64,000 nt of DNA, taken from the NCBI GenBank assembly GCA_032622095.1, contig CP136069.1, forward strand, positions 124,949,450 to 125,013,449, in the 5' to 3' direction. The notes under the pieces were generated by a model. It did no database searches, had not been told where the DNA came from, and worked only from the letters and a program-made list of their open reading frames with translations. Both the position numbers and the translations under genes were made by a program. This document shows, one piece after another, positions 23,978-34,327 of this stretch. Origin of the DNA: Siphonodentalium dalli (lineage: Eukaryota; Mollusca; Scaphopoda; Gadilida; Siphonodentaliidae). The stretch's first letter is position 1. Each line of letters starts with the position of its first letter.

Positions 23978-26900
23978 GGTGGTGGTGGTGGTGAAGACGT
24001 TTGGGCGGTCGCTGTTTCGTTTTGTACATTTATGCTTCTATTCGTTCTTTCCATCTTTTTTAATATAATTTCGTTTCCTCAATACCTTATTAATTGGATC
24101 AGAGAATACAGCTATTATTGTTTTTATAGATTGTTCTGAGTGTCGACGTTGCTCAACCGACGATGACAGAAGTGGCGGTTGACGACATCAGTCTCCATCC
24201 GAATCCTTGCGATCAAAACAGTGAGTGTCTATTTGAAAATGGGTGTCAGTCATGTGCAATTTCAAGTTCCAATGCATGAACTTCAGTCTGACATCATGAC
24301 ATCCCACTATGCAAGAAAAATGAGTGGTGTATACTGGATTGACTTTATCCGTCTGTCCATCCGCTGTCCGACATTCTGTCTGTATGTCAGTCCGGGCATA
24401 TATCTCAGTCATGGTCGGGTTATGGGATTTGAATGAAATTTGGTATGGATGTTCGCCATCATGACTGCTTTCAAATAAGAAGCAAATGACAATGTTTTCA
24501 TTTTCCGTTCTAGCGTTATCTTCTTTGTTTATTTTAAATATGGGGCTCGTCCTGTCCATGATACAATGGCCTTTGGCGAGGTCCAGACCTAATTTACTGG
24601 ACGAGTTTTATAAATTCCTCTATAAACTTGGACGAGTTGCAGATTCTATTTATTACATGATCCAAAACCTCGACAAAACATACTTAAATCAACAAATGGG
24701 TCGCGAAACTAACATCGGTTTCAATAAGGCATGCGGTGATGTTTCACGTAACTTTGTGTTGTTTGCCCGCGTAAAGAAATAGTCCCTGATTAATAAAGAC
24801 TCTTTGGCATATTTAATGGCGTATATTTTATGACATAACTTTTAAAACTTTCCATTCATTATAGATTGTTAGAAAAATATTGGAAGCCAGAGTATTTTGA
24901 GACGTTGCGTGAGGAATGTAAACAAACTACAAACCGGAAGGCAAAGGTCACTTGGCACTATTTCCTGTTATTAAACGAACGTTTAATATCACAATTTGTA
25001 GCATGGGTTTATTGAATGGAATAAGGTTAGGATCATGTAATGAATTCGATTTTATTATCCTAAATTCATTTTATGATATAACTAATTCGAATTAGATATC
25101 ATATATTCATTTTGTGATATCAATAAATGCTAGTTATTTTATGATACAACTAATTCACGGACCCATGGGCGCCGTTCGTCCATTTATTACCTATTTTGTG
25201 ATATCAATAATTCATTTTGTGATATCATTAAATGAATATATGAGATCACAAAATCGAATATATAATATCATTAATATTAAATGGTATCTGAAATGATTTT
25301 ACGATATTACTAATTCCGAAAATATATCAATCTTGACATATAATTATCGATTGATCAAGTGTTGTATGAATTCAGCGTTTTTAATTGGCTAGCCACAACT
25401 GATCACGTACCGTGCATCTGTGGATGCACATGGGATTTATCTAGTTCTACTGTGGTGACATGGGGACTTGTTTAGTTTCGATCTCCGCGTTTCCTGTCTT
25501 CATAGTAGTGCACTTATAATATGATCAATAGGAATTATACATTGAGAGTATTGTTCAATTTTATGTCCTATTAAAAGTAAAAATGCCGCACAATTTAGTA
25601 ATTTTGAGCACTAATAAGGTGCATATAGTAATACGATACCTACAGTTTTTGTTTGATTGACTTCTAGCTCATTCGTATCTTTGAAGTTGCGAGCGAAAAT
25701 TCATATTTCTTTCCAGACACGAATGAGATATTTCGGTATTCATTCAAAAACTGTAGGTATTCTCTATTTGTTTATATATTTTGACTGAATACATGTTTCT
25801 ATCCAAAAAACAGTGTGCTCTGGGCGGCTTCCACCAGTCAAATCGACTCAGACTACAGTTCATGTTTCACAAACGACGAATGGGGTCACTTTAAGTTCTA
25901 CAACAAGCGAACCGGTGCGGGGAAATCAAGATGAGATACGTAAGCTAACATAAAGCTACTCAATCCGATTAGACGGTCCACATATCATCAAGAAACAAAA
26001 CAACAACAACATTTCTTCAAAATACGCTTAATTCAGTTATCAGAATCGGTTAATTGCAACAAAATAATGCTAACCACTGTCAACTATGGTATCAAATTTC
26101 CCAAAACGTGTTATTAATAAACAGTTGGTTCAACGAAATATGGCCGTATTATCACTTGAGTATTGGGAGCGTTAATTCGGATTATGCATCTTTAAAGATG
26201 CATTATCAGAATTACTATTTCTTTGGCTTCGGGGGTAAACAAATATGTGATTCGAGTCGATGAACCCACCCATCAAACCTCAGAGTGGTCAGATATCGAT
26301 TTTTTATGTTTGTTATTTTTCGAGATGTGCATTGGTTTGTGGCCCAGAAAAACGTCGTCAAACGGACGTTCTAGGACAAAAATACGGCCATATATCGTTG
26401 AACAACATGTTGATAAATAACACGTTTTGGGAAATGTTATACCATAGTAGACAGCGGTTAGCATTCATTTGTTGTAATTAATCGATTCTGATAACTAAAG
26501 CGTATTTTGAAGAAATGTTATTGTTGTTGTAACTTGATGATATGTGGACCGTCTGATCGGATTGAGTACATTTAACCCTTTCGTGACAGTAGCTGCATGC
26601 GACGATGCAGCATTAACGATCATGATGTGCCAGTGCATTCTGTTATATACGTGAGTCTCCCAGATGGAGACTCGCCTATATAAGAGAATGCACTGGCTTA
26701 CAAGGTATATGTACATATTGTTACGGTTTATGTAAATATTGTTAGGCCAATGCATTCTTCTATACATATATATGTGAGGCTCCCTATGGGAAACTCGCAT
26801 ATATAAGATAATTTATTGACACAGGGTTTTCGCAAAATTTCAGGAAGCTCCAGTCATGAAAGGTTAAACGAACAAGGCTCATTTCAACCTCGATAATGTT

Positions 26901-28615
26901 ATACAAGCCTTGAAATATTGTGTCTGTCGTTTGCAGAATGAGATCCACAGAGGGTGAATTTAGTTACATTATCCCGCGCTGTGGGCTAGGATCACCAAAT
27001 TAACCATCTGGGAACCTCATTCTGGACATTCTGCTGAGGCATCAACTGCTATGGGAGACATAATTATGATCAGATCGAAGTTTTGATATTAAGATAACCT
27101 GAACTTTTACAGAAGACATCTTCGACTCAAATGAAATATTTCGTTTTGAAGAAAAAAATGGGACATATTATGTTATTGGTCCGTCGGGGTGTGCGTATGT
27201 CTAGTCGTCTGTCCGCGCGTCCGTAATTCACTGACTAGAATGTGAGCTAACTGAGCTTACTAGCCCAAAATACAGGTAAAGTTCGAATTTGGGTTCCGCA
27301 CGCCAATTTTCACTAGAGTTATGGCCCTTTGTTGAAATTACCACGATCCGCATAGGCCTATATATATATTTTGGCTCGCCCTAGCGATGCTCTTTTTATA
27401 TACATTATCGATATTAGATCGTTGTTATTACTGGGAATATATTTAAATTGGGGTACATTCTCCCTTTATAATATATGTATTATTTAAATATAATAATAGA
27501 ACATACCAATCAAAAACATGATTCTTTAGGGTGTTATGGTTTATTATTACCACTTTAGAGGGCGTTCTATAGTAGATTAACAGAATTTTGCCCTCATGAT
27601 AAGAATGCATAATTTTGAGGCGAAGTTGACCGGAAGCTTGCGGCGGGCGTTAACGAATTACGCTTTGTTTCATTAACGCCCACCACCCGCTCCCGGTTGT
27701 CACAGATCACACACGAGACTAGAGTGGCAATACTAGTAATAACATGGTTTTGTCCGGCGTCATGGTTTATTAACGGCCCTCCAGGAATGATTAACAGCCC
27801 TCGGGCCTATTAGCGGCCATCTATACTGCGTCTCGGTCCTCTAATAGGCACTCGGGCTGTTAATCATTCCTGTCGGGCCGTTAATAAACCACAACGCCTT
27901 CAAAAATCATTTATTGGTATATTGACGGTCCGATAGAAATGATTAATAATTTAATAGCCCGATGGCATATTAGGTTATTATTACCACTCCGTCCTCGTGT
28001 GATAACGTGACCATTGAACTAACCGGAAGCGGGTGGCGGACGTTAATGGAAACAAAGCTTCGCTAACGCCCGCCGCCCGCTTCCGGTCAACTTTGCCTGA
28101 ATTAAAGTATGGAATCTTATTGTGCGGGTAAAATGTTGTTAATATAGCAGAGAACGCCCTCTAAAGTGGTATTGCTAGATGGTATTAAAATATACCAATT
28201 TATGTTTCATATAAACAGAGTTATTTTGTCGTTTTCAGTGTCCATATTACCTTACCTTGTGGCCATTCCGGCAGGATTAATTATCTTGGCCATCATCGGG
28301 ATCTGCATATATTACCGAAAATTCCGGAAGCAGGATGATATCATAATGAATGCGAGGGAGTCACGGGAACGGAAGAACCGAAAACACAGCGAGCACAATA
28401 ATGTGTACTTGGGTCCAGTGGAAAGTGTGTACGCCGAGGCAAAGGACGTTCCGGAGGTGTATAACGAGATCGATGACAGCAGAGTGTATACTGACTCACA
28501 ATTACGCGCAAAATCTGCGCCCAATCCTTATTTAGAATTGACTGATAATGGCCCAACACCAAGTGCGCAAGTCAACGGTGGATATCTTGAGTTAATAGAT
28601 GTTCCGCGAGTTTAA
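17590..28615 (+). CDS. MAM-domain single-pass membrane protein, five 3' exons
   Basis: Five exons join in phase: 17,590-17,751; 21,489-21,736; 24,130-24,220; 25,814-25,939; 28,239-28,615 (stop included), with AG acceptors and GT donors. The first three make one MAM domain: VIDCNFENGMCGWEND at its start, YSPVLSV and CLTLWYNMHG in the middle, TEVAVDDISLHPNPC at its end. N-glycosylation sites NTT and NGT lie in exon 2. Exon 4 is a Ser/Thr-rich stalk. Exon 5 has a transmembrane helix (YLVAIPAGLIILAIIGICIYY), basic stop-transfer residues, then a tail with six tyrosines including YNEI and two YLEL sites that could bind SH2 proteins when phosphorylated. MAM domains mediate extracellular adhesion in receptor phosphatases, meprins and neuropilins. 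No catalytic domain follows, so it is probably an adhesion or signalling receptor. Exon 1 starts in phase 1; the 5' exons and signal peptide were not located. Confidence 0.8.
18880..19195. repeat. Inverted copy of the TTGGAAATTTCCAA repeat
   Basis: It lies in intron 1 of the MAM gene and matches 1,166-1,575 in reverse, with the same 'catacatttggtcaa' segment and a poly-G tract replacing part of it. Confidence 0.55.
19220..20575 (+). pseudogene. Broken repeat-associated gene (GKAFSRALR...CSCRK family)
   Basis: The frame starts MLSGKAFSRALRCHFLVDGAL at 19,220 but hits an in-frame TAA at 19,331. The same frame then runs to about 20,130 with FIRAERTGDWNLQL, GHVHYAKCCRLFL and KSRGGLTRGRDITKSVR. 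After about 20,110 the family pattern continues only by changing frame: LDHLRYAKFMTMV, then YFHSIRVHLHVLIW, then EPAPEILLKFIRCN with a stop, then NQCSCRKK and LKCLTACGDCRG. I recognise this protein from many marine invertebrate genomes, where it is repetitive and probably transposon-derived, but I cannot name the superfamily. It has at least two stops and three frameshifts, so it is dead. It lies in intron 1 of the MAM gene, same strand. Longest surviving frame 19,457-20,332. Confidence 0.75.
21021..21140. mobile_element. MITE family 2 fragment
   Basis: 'attactatttcttcggcttcgagggtaaacaatatttgat...gaggaacacacatatcaaagctcagag' is the left part of this family, truncated on both sides. Confidence 0.55.
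21231..21341 (+). repeat. (GA)n microsatellite
   Basis: About 110 bp of GAGA with short G runs, in intron 1 of the MAM gene. The leucine/serine-rich minus frame across it is an artefact. Confidence 0.9.
22185..22455 (+). repeat. (GAT)n trinucleotide repeat
   Basis: Imperfect GATGATGACGATG over about 270 bp in intron 2 of the MAM gene. The Met/Asp-rich and His-rich frames across it are artefacts. Confidence 0.9.
22451..23445. mobile_element. About 1-kb element with GGACC-rich inverted ends
   Basis: The left end is 'agtgatgctgaccggaccgaacc' followed by about 125 bp of GGTCCGGTCC units. The right end reads, in reverse, 'agtgatgcggaccggaccgattt' followed by the same kind of units. Roughly 720 bp of AT-rich DNA lies between, without a transposase. 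GAT repeats on both outer sides suggest insertion into the microsatellite. Confidence 0.65.
23919..23993 (+). repeat. (GAT)n(GGT)n microsatellite
   Basis: A pure GAT run passing into a GGT run, in intron 2 of the MAM gene. Confidence 0.9.
25950..26575. mobile_element. MITE family 2, composite copy
   Basis: It starts TAAAGCTACTCAATCCGATTAGACGG, 11 bp after the splice donor of MAM exon 4, and ends CCGTCTGATCGGATTGAGTACATTTAA. An inner 'ggattatgcatctttaaagatgcatta' junction at 26,177-26,203 shows two partial copies merged. The final TTAA is shared with the next element. Confidence 0.75.
26572..26867. mobile_element. piggyBac-like MITE, diverged copy
   Basis: TTAACCCTTTCGTGACAG and CAGTCATGAAAGGTTAA are its ends. 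The interior has the same inverted 'tatataagagaatgcactggc' boxes as the copies at 4,078 and 9,430, with different TIR sequence after CCCTTT. Confidence 0.75.
27548..28171. mobile_element. Foldback MITE with three nested hairpins
   Basis: The outer ends are TACCACTTTAGAGGGCGTTCT and AGAACGCCCTCTAAAGTGGTA. Inside each arm a smaller hairpin is formed by 'ttgaccggaagc...gcggcgggcgttaacg' and its reverse, and the centre is a palindrome 'ggtttattaacggccc...gggccgttaataaacc'. It lies 67 bp before the acceptor of MAM exon 5. Non-coding. Confidence 0.8.
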
Positions 28616-29334
28616 GAAGCCAATACTTTCTACTAAATAGCCTATACTCTCGTGACGATAAACAATTCCTCCAAAAGTTATGAGTTCAATAACGTATGTC
28701 ACGCTTTTTTTTTCAGCACCTCTTTTTCGTTTTAACAATATTGTAGAATCAAGCTTCCCAAGGGTATGTGCCTTACTCCACAACCCCCTTAGGAAATGTT
28801 CAGATAATAAGATTAAAAATGATTCATTTGTTGAACTAATTATTTGAACATTTACCACCAATGGATATGAATCCTTCTGCAATTGTATTATATGTCCGGC
28901 TGTCTGTCGTCTGCTCATATTTCCTGAACATACCTCCAGATGAATAATATACCAGTCCAATTTATATGTTTACAACTGAATGGGAGAATCCATTAAGTAA
29001 AGGAATTAAGGGTTATAACCCATTGATTGAATAAAAATCAATACGAATCTAAAGCGTCATTTTGGAATATCATTTTGTTTGTTTGTTAGATTCTGTCGTC
29101 ACCACTGTGTTGACTAATATCCCTGAGATGATTATAAGCCTCTTGTGTTGGTCCTCTGCATGGCACCCCTCCCATGAATCATGAATACCAGTTAACAGAG
29201 GGGGTGAATCCCGCGTATACCGTTTAAGAAAATATATTCATGGTTAATTATTTCACACCAATGTGATAATTTTCACACTTAAATTTAGCTGAAGTGATCT
29301 CCTTAACTTCAACATATCAATATGTATGATACTG
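28616..29334. other. 3' flank of the MAM gene
   Basis: 28,780-28,870 ('ttaggaaatgttcagataataag...') resembles 3,990-4,050 in reverse. No further exon recognised. 'gaataaa' at 29,028-29,034 could be a poly-A signal. Confidence 0.4.
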
Positions 29335-29535
29335 AATGAGTGAGATCACCGAGTCGCTACCATATCCATCCAGCCCCCACTCCGCGGTTTAAGTGCTACA
29401 GGTCGTTCCATATATTGAATTCATGAATATCCAAAAGCTCCATATATGGAATGCTACTCCAGAACTTTGACCTGTAGCACTAAATGCGCGGAACGGGTAT
29501 GTATGAATCCAATATGGTAGCGACTCAGTGATATC
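29335..29535. mobile_element. Foldback MITE family 3
   Basis: Arms: 'gagtcgctaccatat...agtgctacaggtc' and 'gacctgtagcactaaa...atatggtagcgactc'. Further copies at about 36,449-36,640 and 42,832-43,020. Confidence 0.75.
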
Positions 29536-29983
29536 GCTTATATATGAGACTGAATTGCATCATAATATGCCAGTCTGGCTAATAAATAATCCAAATGTCA
29601 ACTGTGATGCAATAGAAGCTGTGTATATATACCAGCCTTGTTGTTGAATCCTGAATGCCGGTTAAAATGGTCATATTAATCCCGAGTACAAGTTAACAGA
29701 GGGATGCGAATTCAGCACTTCAAAATCACCCGCATTGATCCCGCGCACAGAAGGGGGTGAGTTTGATGGGGGTGGTGACACCCTCATTATATCTGCTGTT
29801 GTATCAATAATAATGTAATGCTGAATTTAGAATTTAGAATAGCTCATTGTTCACACAGGAATGAGAGATGGATTATGTCCAAATAAAATATTTATATCAC
29901 AATAAAATGAAATGAAATTTAATGAGTTTGTGGACAACGCTTAAAGGTATTCAATCCGATTCGATGGTCCCCATATAATCAGA

Positions 29984-30177
29984 GGTAGCGGGGTAATGTC
30001 TCAAATCGACTCCACCCACCTGCCACCCACCCCGCATTTGCAATTTGACATATATCAAGATGTTCCACCCACTGTCTGTTCTAGAAACCACCCGAAAGAG
30101 ACCCGGTAATTAGTTGAATATAGCGTACCAATTCGGAGCTGAAGGTCGAGTATAGCTCTTGCGACATTACCCCTACC
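29984..30177. mobile_element. 194-bp hAT-like MITE
   Basis: Terminal inverted repeats GGTAGCGGGGTAATGTC and GACATTACCCCTACC, flanked by the direct repeat ATAATCAGA on both sides (29,975-29,983 and 30,178-30,186). Removing it restores the family 2 sequence 'catataatcagattccaac'. An 8-9 bp target duplication suits the hAT superfamily. Confidence 0.75.
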
Positions 30178-30426
30178 ATAATCAGATTCCAACAACAACA
30201 ACATTTTTTAGAAATGCCGCTTCAATTATCAGAATCGATTAATTGTCCAAAAATAATGCTAACAACTGTCAATTATAGTATAAAATTGCCCGAAACGTGT
30301 TATTTATCAATATGTTGTTCAACGAAATTTGGCCTTATATATAACAGAAAGCCTCTTGATTTTAGAGTTACACATCTTCATCCTCAATTTTGTCCGAAAC
30401 CGTCGGTTCGACGACTTTTAACTTGG

Positions 30427-30622
30427 ACTCGTTCCTAGCGCCCAGCCGCCTCTAAGCTGAGGCGTTGCAGTTCCGACATGGAGCGTTACCAATCGCAACT
30501 TCTCGGGTATCGTTCTTGCAGTAAATTATTTGCGTACGGAAATCACCGAGGTTTGCCGATTGGTAGCGTTACGTCGTGGAGTTGGAAGGAACAGTGAGCG
30601 GAGTGCTTGAGCCAGGTACGAG
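30427..30622. mobile_element. Short inverted-repeat insertion
   Basis: The ends CTCGTTCCTAGCGC and GAGCCAGGTACGAG are imperfect inverted repeats, and 'accaatcgcaact...accgattggta'-like arms (tagcg-ttacc / ggtagcgtta) lie inside. It interrupts the family 2 MITE. Confidence 0.55.
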
Positions 30623-30801
30623 ACTACTTTTTACTGGGCCACGAATAAATCTCGATGGTGAAAAATAATAGGTTTCAAACATCGATATTGAATAACTCGA
30701 TTCGAGCTTCGGTGGGCAGGTTCCTCGAATCAAGTAGTTTTTACCCCCGAATCCAAATAAATAGTAATTGAGGGGCGCTTAATGGGATTATGCATCTTTA
30801 A

Positions 30802-31348
30802 AGGCCCACTTAAGTTTCGAGTCACCGATTATTTTGTATAGTTCCTTGATATACGTTTTTATTAACAATCTATAACATAAAATATAATTAAAATACTGTA
30901 ATTCATCACCATTAAATTTTGGAGAGTCTGCGTCTCAGAAGGTGCCTATAGAGTAATAGGAAATAGCTGAAATCATAGAAACATTTCCCCCTCTCGCTCC
31001 CAGAATGCAACATAATTCAAACTAAGATATAGAGTTATTCCCCTTCCATTGACAATTATAGACTTTGCAGCACAAACCAGATGAAACTTAAGAATAACAA
31101 CACGTCGGTACCCCAACACAAACAACATGTTCAAAGTTTATTACACCGGATAAGTTGATAATACAAAGTTTCGCAGCTTCCTCTTTCAAGTGTTATATAA
31201 TATGGAATATATTTTATATAATGTGATCTGGGTGTGATGATATCGCCCCAGTTATAATTAGCATAAGCTGACGTAACGAAAAAGTACATGACCTATTTGT
31301 TCTGCAGTACCCCAGTTGGGGGGTAATTAGCATAATGAACGTATTAGC
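30802..31348. other. No gene recognised
   Basis: AT-rich spacer leading into the repeat array. Confidence 0.4.
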
Positions 31349-31990
31349 GTATGAGGTCACCTATGTGTTCTGCTGTATTCCCGTTGGGGATAATTAGCAT
31401 AATCCGAGATCACTAAAAAGTACACGACCTATTCTGCAGTACTCCAGTTGGGGGATAATTAGCATAATCTGAGGTCACGAAAAGTACATGACCTAATTAT
31501 ATGTTCGTGTATTATCGTGCATAATCTGAGGTCACGAAATGTACATGACCTAATATGTTCGTGTATTACGTGATGACCCCGCTGAACGATGTCACTCCCT
31601 ATGAACGGTATATTATCTATATGTATATCACGTGATGACCTCGCTGAACGAGGGGTAGCTTCAGCCTTGAATATTAAAGGGAGACAATGTGCACGCGTAT
31701 GAGGTCACCTATTTGTTCTGCTGTATTCCCGTTGGGGATAATTAGCATAATCGAGATCACGAAAAAGTACACGACCTATTCTGCAGTACTCCAGTTGGGG
31801 GATAATTAGCATAATCTGAGGTCACGAAAAGTACATGACCTAATTATATGTTCGTGTATTTCGTGATGACCCCACTGAACGATGTCGCTCCCTATGAACG
31901 GTGTATTATCTACATGTATATCACGTGATGACCTCGCTGAACGATGGGTAGCTTCCGCCCTGAATATTAAATAGAGACAATGCGCTCGCG
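31349..31990 (+). repeat. Direct repeat, period about 350 bp
   Basis: 'cgtatgaggtcacctatgtgttctgctgtattcccgttggggataattagcataat' at 31,348 recurs at 31,698, and the following segments repeat in order to 'cacgtgatgacctcgctgaacgat...gtagcttc'. Within each copy, 'gggataattagcataatctgaggtcacgaaaagtacatgacct' is itself repeated. Confidence 0.8.
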
Positions 31991-32270
31991 ATGTTAAAAA
32001 GAGGACACTCTCGGTATGTGAATTTTAAAGGGACACGAGGCGCTCTGTGTGAATGTTGAGGGGATGTGATGCAATCTCGGCGCGTGAATGTTAAAGTGAC
32101 ACGAGGTAATCTCGATGTGTGAATATTAATGGGAGACAATGCGCTAGCAATGCATGTTAAAGGGACGTGATGCAATCTCGGTGTATGAATATTAAAGGCA
32201 CACAATGCACTCTAAAGCGACAGGCTACACTCACTGTGGATGAATGTTAAAGGGACCCCCGTCACTCGAA
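31960..32270 (+). repeat. Minisatellite with 'tgaatgttaaagggacacgatgc' units
   Basis: About eight diverged units of 35-40 bp. The minus-strand frame across it (His/Thr-rich, 94 codons) is a repeat translation and not a gene. Confidence 0.75.
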
Positions 32271-32433
32271 CTTTCAATATTAAAAAAAAAAAAAACAATT
32301 CAAAACTTCGAAAACTTAAAAAAAATTAACAAAATTAAAAAAAAAAAATCAAATTTTTCAAAAATTAAAATTAAAATTTTTTCAAAAATTAAAATTAAAT
32401 AAACTTCAATTATTTCAAGAATTAAGCATAAAT

Positions 32434-32760
32434 TTATTTATTTATTTTTAGGAGTTTCTTGAATTTTCTCATTGCTTCATCCGAAGCCCATTCATTATAA
32501 TATCCGAGTTTGGTCAGCTTGAGCATTTTCCTCATGATAGTGTTATGTATGGGGGATGTTTTCAAGCGATGCTGGTATTCTATCAATCGTATGTAACTTT
32601 TGAGAAAGAGTTCAAACTCTGTGTCGCTCCATTCTCGTTGAGCTTTTTCCTCAGCCACTTCTTCCAGCATGCTCTCTTCTTTCATTAGTTGATCAACCTT
32701 ATCTGACCACACTGCCACCGCTGCAACATACTTTTGAATGTGTCCATCTCGTCGACACAT
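32434..32760 (-). CDS. Uncertain 108-aa charged helical ORF
   Basis: The frame reads MCRRDGHIQKYVAAVAVWSD at its start, with an acidic central stretch (MLEEVAEEKAQREWSDTEFE) and a Lys-rich end (KFKKLLKINK). Composition is unlike the surrounding repeats and suggests helices. The minus-strand sequence just upstream (32,760-32,945) contains acidic coding-like segments in other frames, for example DIDSDEDERE, so this may be the end of a longer, frameshifted or spliced gene. I do not recognise a family. The AT-rich tract 32,280-32,430 follows it. Confidence 0.3.
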   Translation of the reverse strand: MCRRDGHIQKYVAAVAVWSDKVDQLMKEESMLEEVAEEKAQREWSDTEFELFLKSYIRLIEYQHRLKTSPIHNTIMRKMLKLTKLGYYNEWASDEAMRKFKKLLKINK

Positions 32761-33194
32761 TATGCAGCTTTCTTACAGCCGATTGCCGCGCTACTACCGG
32801 CGACGCTATCATCCTCCGAATCTGATATATCGTTTCCCGTTCATCTTCGTCCGAATCTATATCCGTTTCTTGGTCATACGCGGACTACACAGTATCTTCG
32901 TATCAATCAAATATCTCGTTCTTCGACGGTGTTCCTGACATAACTCCGTGTCTACTATTCTTATGTATTTGTAGATTGTAGTTCGTCGATGATATCTCCG
33001 CATAAATGGCACCCGTGCATTATCTCGAATTATGGGAAGAACGACCGTTCTTATATGAGCGAAAAGAGAGAATATGGTGTGGTATTATAAACTCGCCCCG
33101 TTCGTACGTTTATTTTCTTTTAGAGTTATAGTTCTTAGGTAAAACAAAAGGTGCGCACGTGTCCCCGTCCCCTCCTTTTTTAGTCGGGGGGGGG

Positions 33195-33690
33195 GGGGTT
33201 GTATGGGGGATCGTGCATCGAAAAAAAAACGAGAAAAGAGCAAATCAGCGATAAAGAAGAGGAGAAAAAGATCAAATGAGAAGAGTGGAGAGGGAAAACA
33301 GCAACTGAGCAAATGGGGAGAGGGGAAAGGAGCAAATGAGCAATAGATGAAAAGGGTAAAGAGCAAATGTGCATTCAAGGAGAGGAAAAAAGAACAAATG
33401 AGCAAGAGGGGAGAGGTAAAAAGCATCTGAGCAAAATGGGAGTGGGGAAAAGAGCAAATGAGCAAGAGGGGAGAGTGAAAAGAGCAATTGAGCAAATGGG
33501 GAGAGGGGAAAAGAGCAAATGATCAATAGATGAGAAGGGAAAAGAGCATATACGCATTTGAGGAGAGTTGAAAAGAACAAATGAGCGATAGCGGAGAGGA
33601 GAAAAAAGAGCAAATGAGGAATAGATGAGAAGTGAAAAGAGCAAATTAGCGATATATAAAAAAGAGCAACTGAGCTTATCTTGCAAATTT
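33195..33690 (+). repeat. Purine-rich minisatellite (gagcaaatgagcaa units)
   Basis: Diverged units of roughly 32-38 bp such as 'gagcaaatgagcaagaggggagaggtaaaaa'. Cys/Ser/Phe-rich minus frames over it are artefacts. Confidence 0.8.
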
Positions 33691-34093
33691 TTACTGCAGA
33701 ACTATCTCATGTATTAAACAATTTCTCCTCCAATGGTATCAGAAAACAGTTATATGCTGGTATCTCACTCATCTCATTTGCATCTTTTTCAAAGTCGAGG
33801 TAATGACTAGTTGTAATTTTTTAAAGTGCATACAAAGCGTTGCGATCACCAATATACATGTTTGTACATGTCATGACATCACGAGGTACAAATCTGCGTT
33901 CTACTGGTAGACAATGACCAATTTAGTCATAATAATCTAAACTAAGTTACCAAGCACCTTCTCGTGAATTGTATGCTCCGGTGTTTTTTTTTCGGTTTCC
34001 GGTCAAACTGAGTTGTTGTCCGGTTGGGGTAGATTTGATTTTTCTGGGGGGGGGGGGCAATGGTCAGTGGAAAAAACTGCAGTTTTTGCTGGG
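33691..34093. other. No gene recognised
   Basis: It ends with poly-T and poly-G tracts that mark the start of duplicated block A1. Confidence 0.4.
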
Positions 34094-34327
34094 TTTTTTT
34101 GGAGGGGGGGGGGTACCCAAACCGAAGAAAACAGTTTTTTTCCACCCTGTGTCTGCAGTTTTTTCCGCCCCCCCCCCGGTCAGGATGGTGTTAATGGCCA
34201 TGAAACGTCACCGGAGTGTATATTTGATGGTTCTAGATACACAGGATGAAGTTACTTCGCATGATCACCTTCAAAATCGATTGAATTTACCTCAATACAA
34301 ACAACCAGTTTTGGCGGTGCAGATGAA

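Larger units (their letters stand above)
29941..30801. mobile_element. MITE family 2 copy carrying two nested insertions
   Basis: It begins TTAAAGGTATTCAATCCGATTCG and ends GGGATTATGCATCTTTAA. Its length of 861 bp against about 470 bp is explained by inserts at 29,984-30,177 and about 30,427-30,622. Confidence 0.75.

Noticed and set aside
23826-24139. Poly-His, poly-Pro/Ser and poly-Asp/Gly frames
   Set aside because: Artefacts of the (GAT)n(GGT)n run.
33085-33686. Overlapping Cys/Phe/Ser-rich minus frames of up to 136 codons
   Set aside because: Repeat translations of the purine-rich minisatellite.
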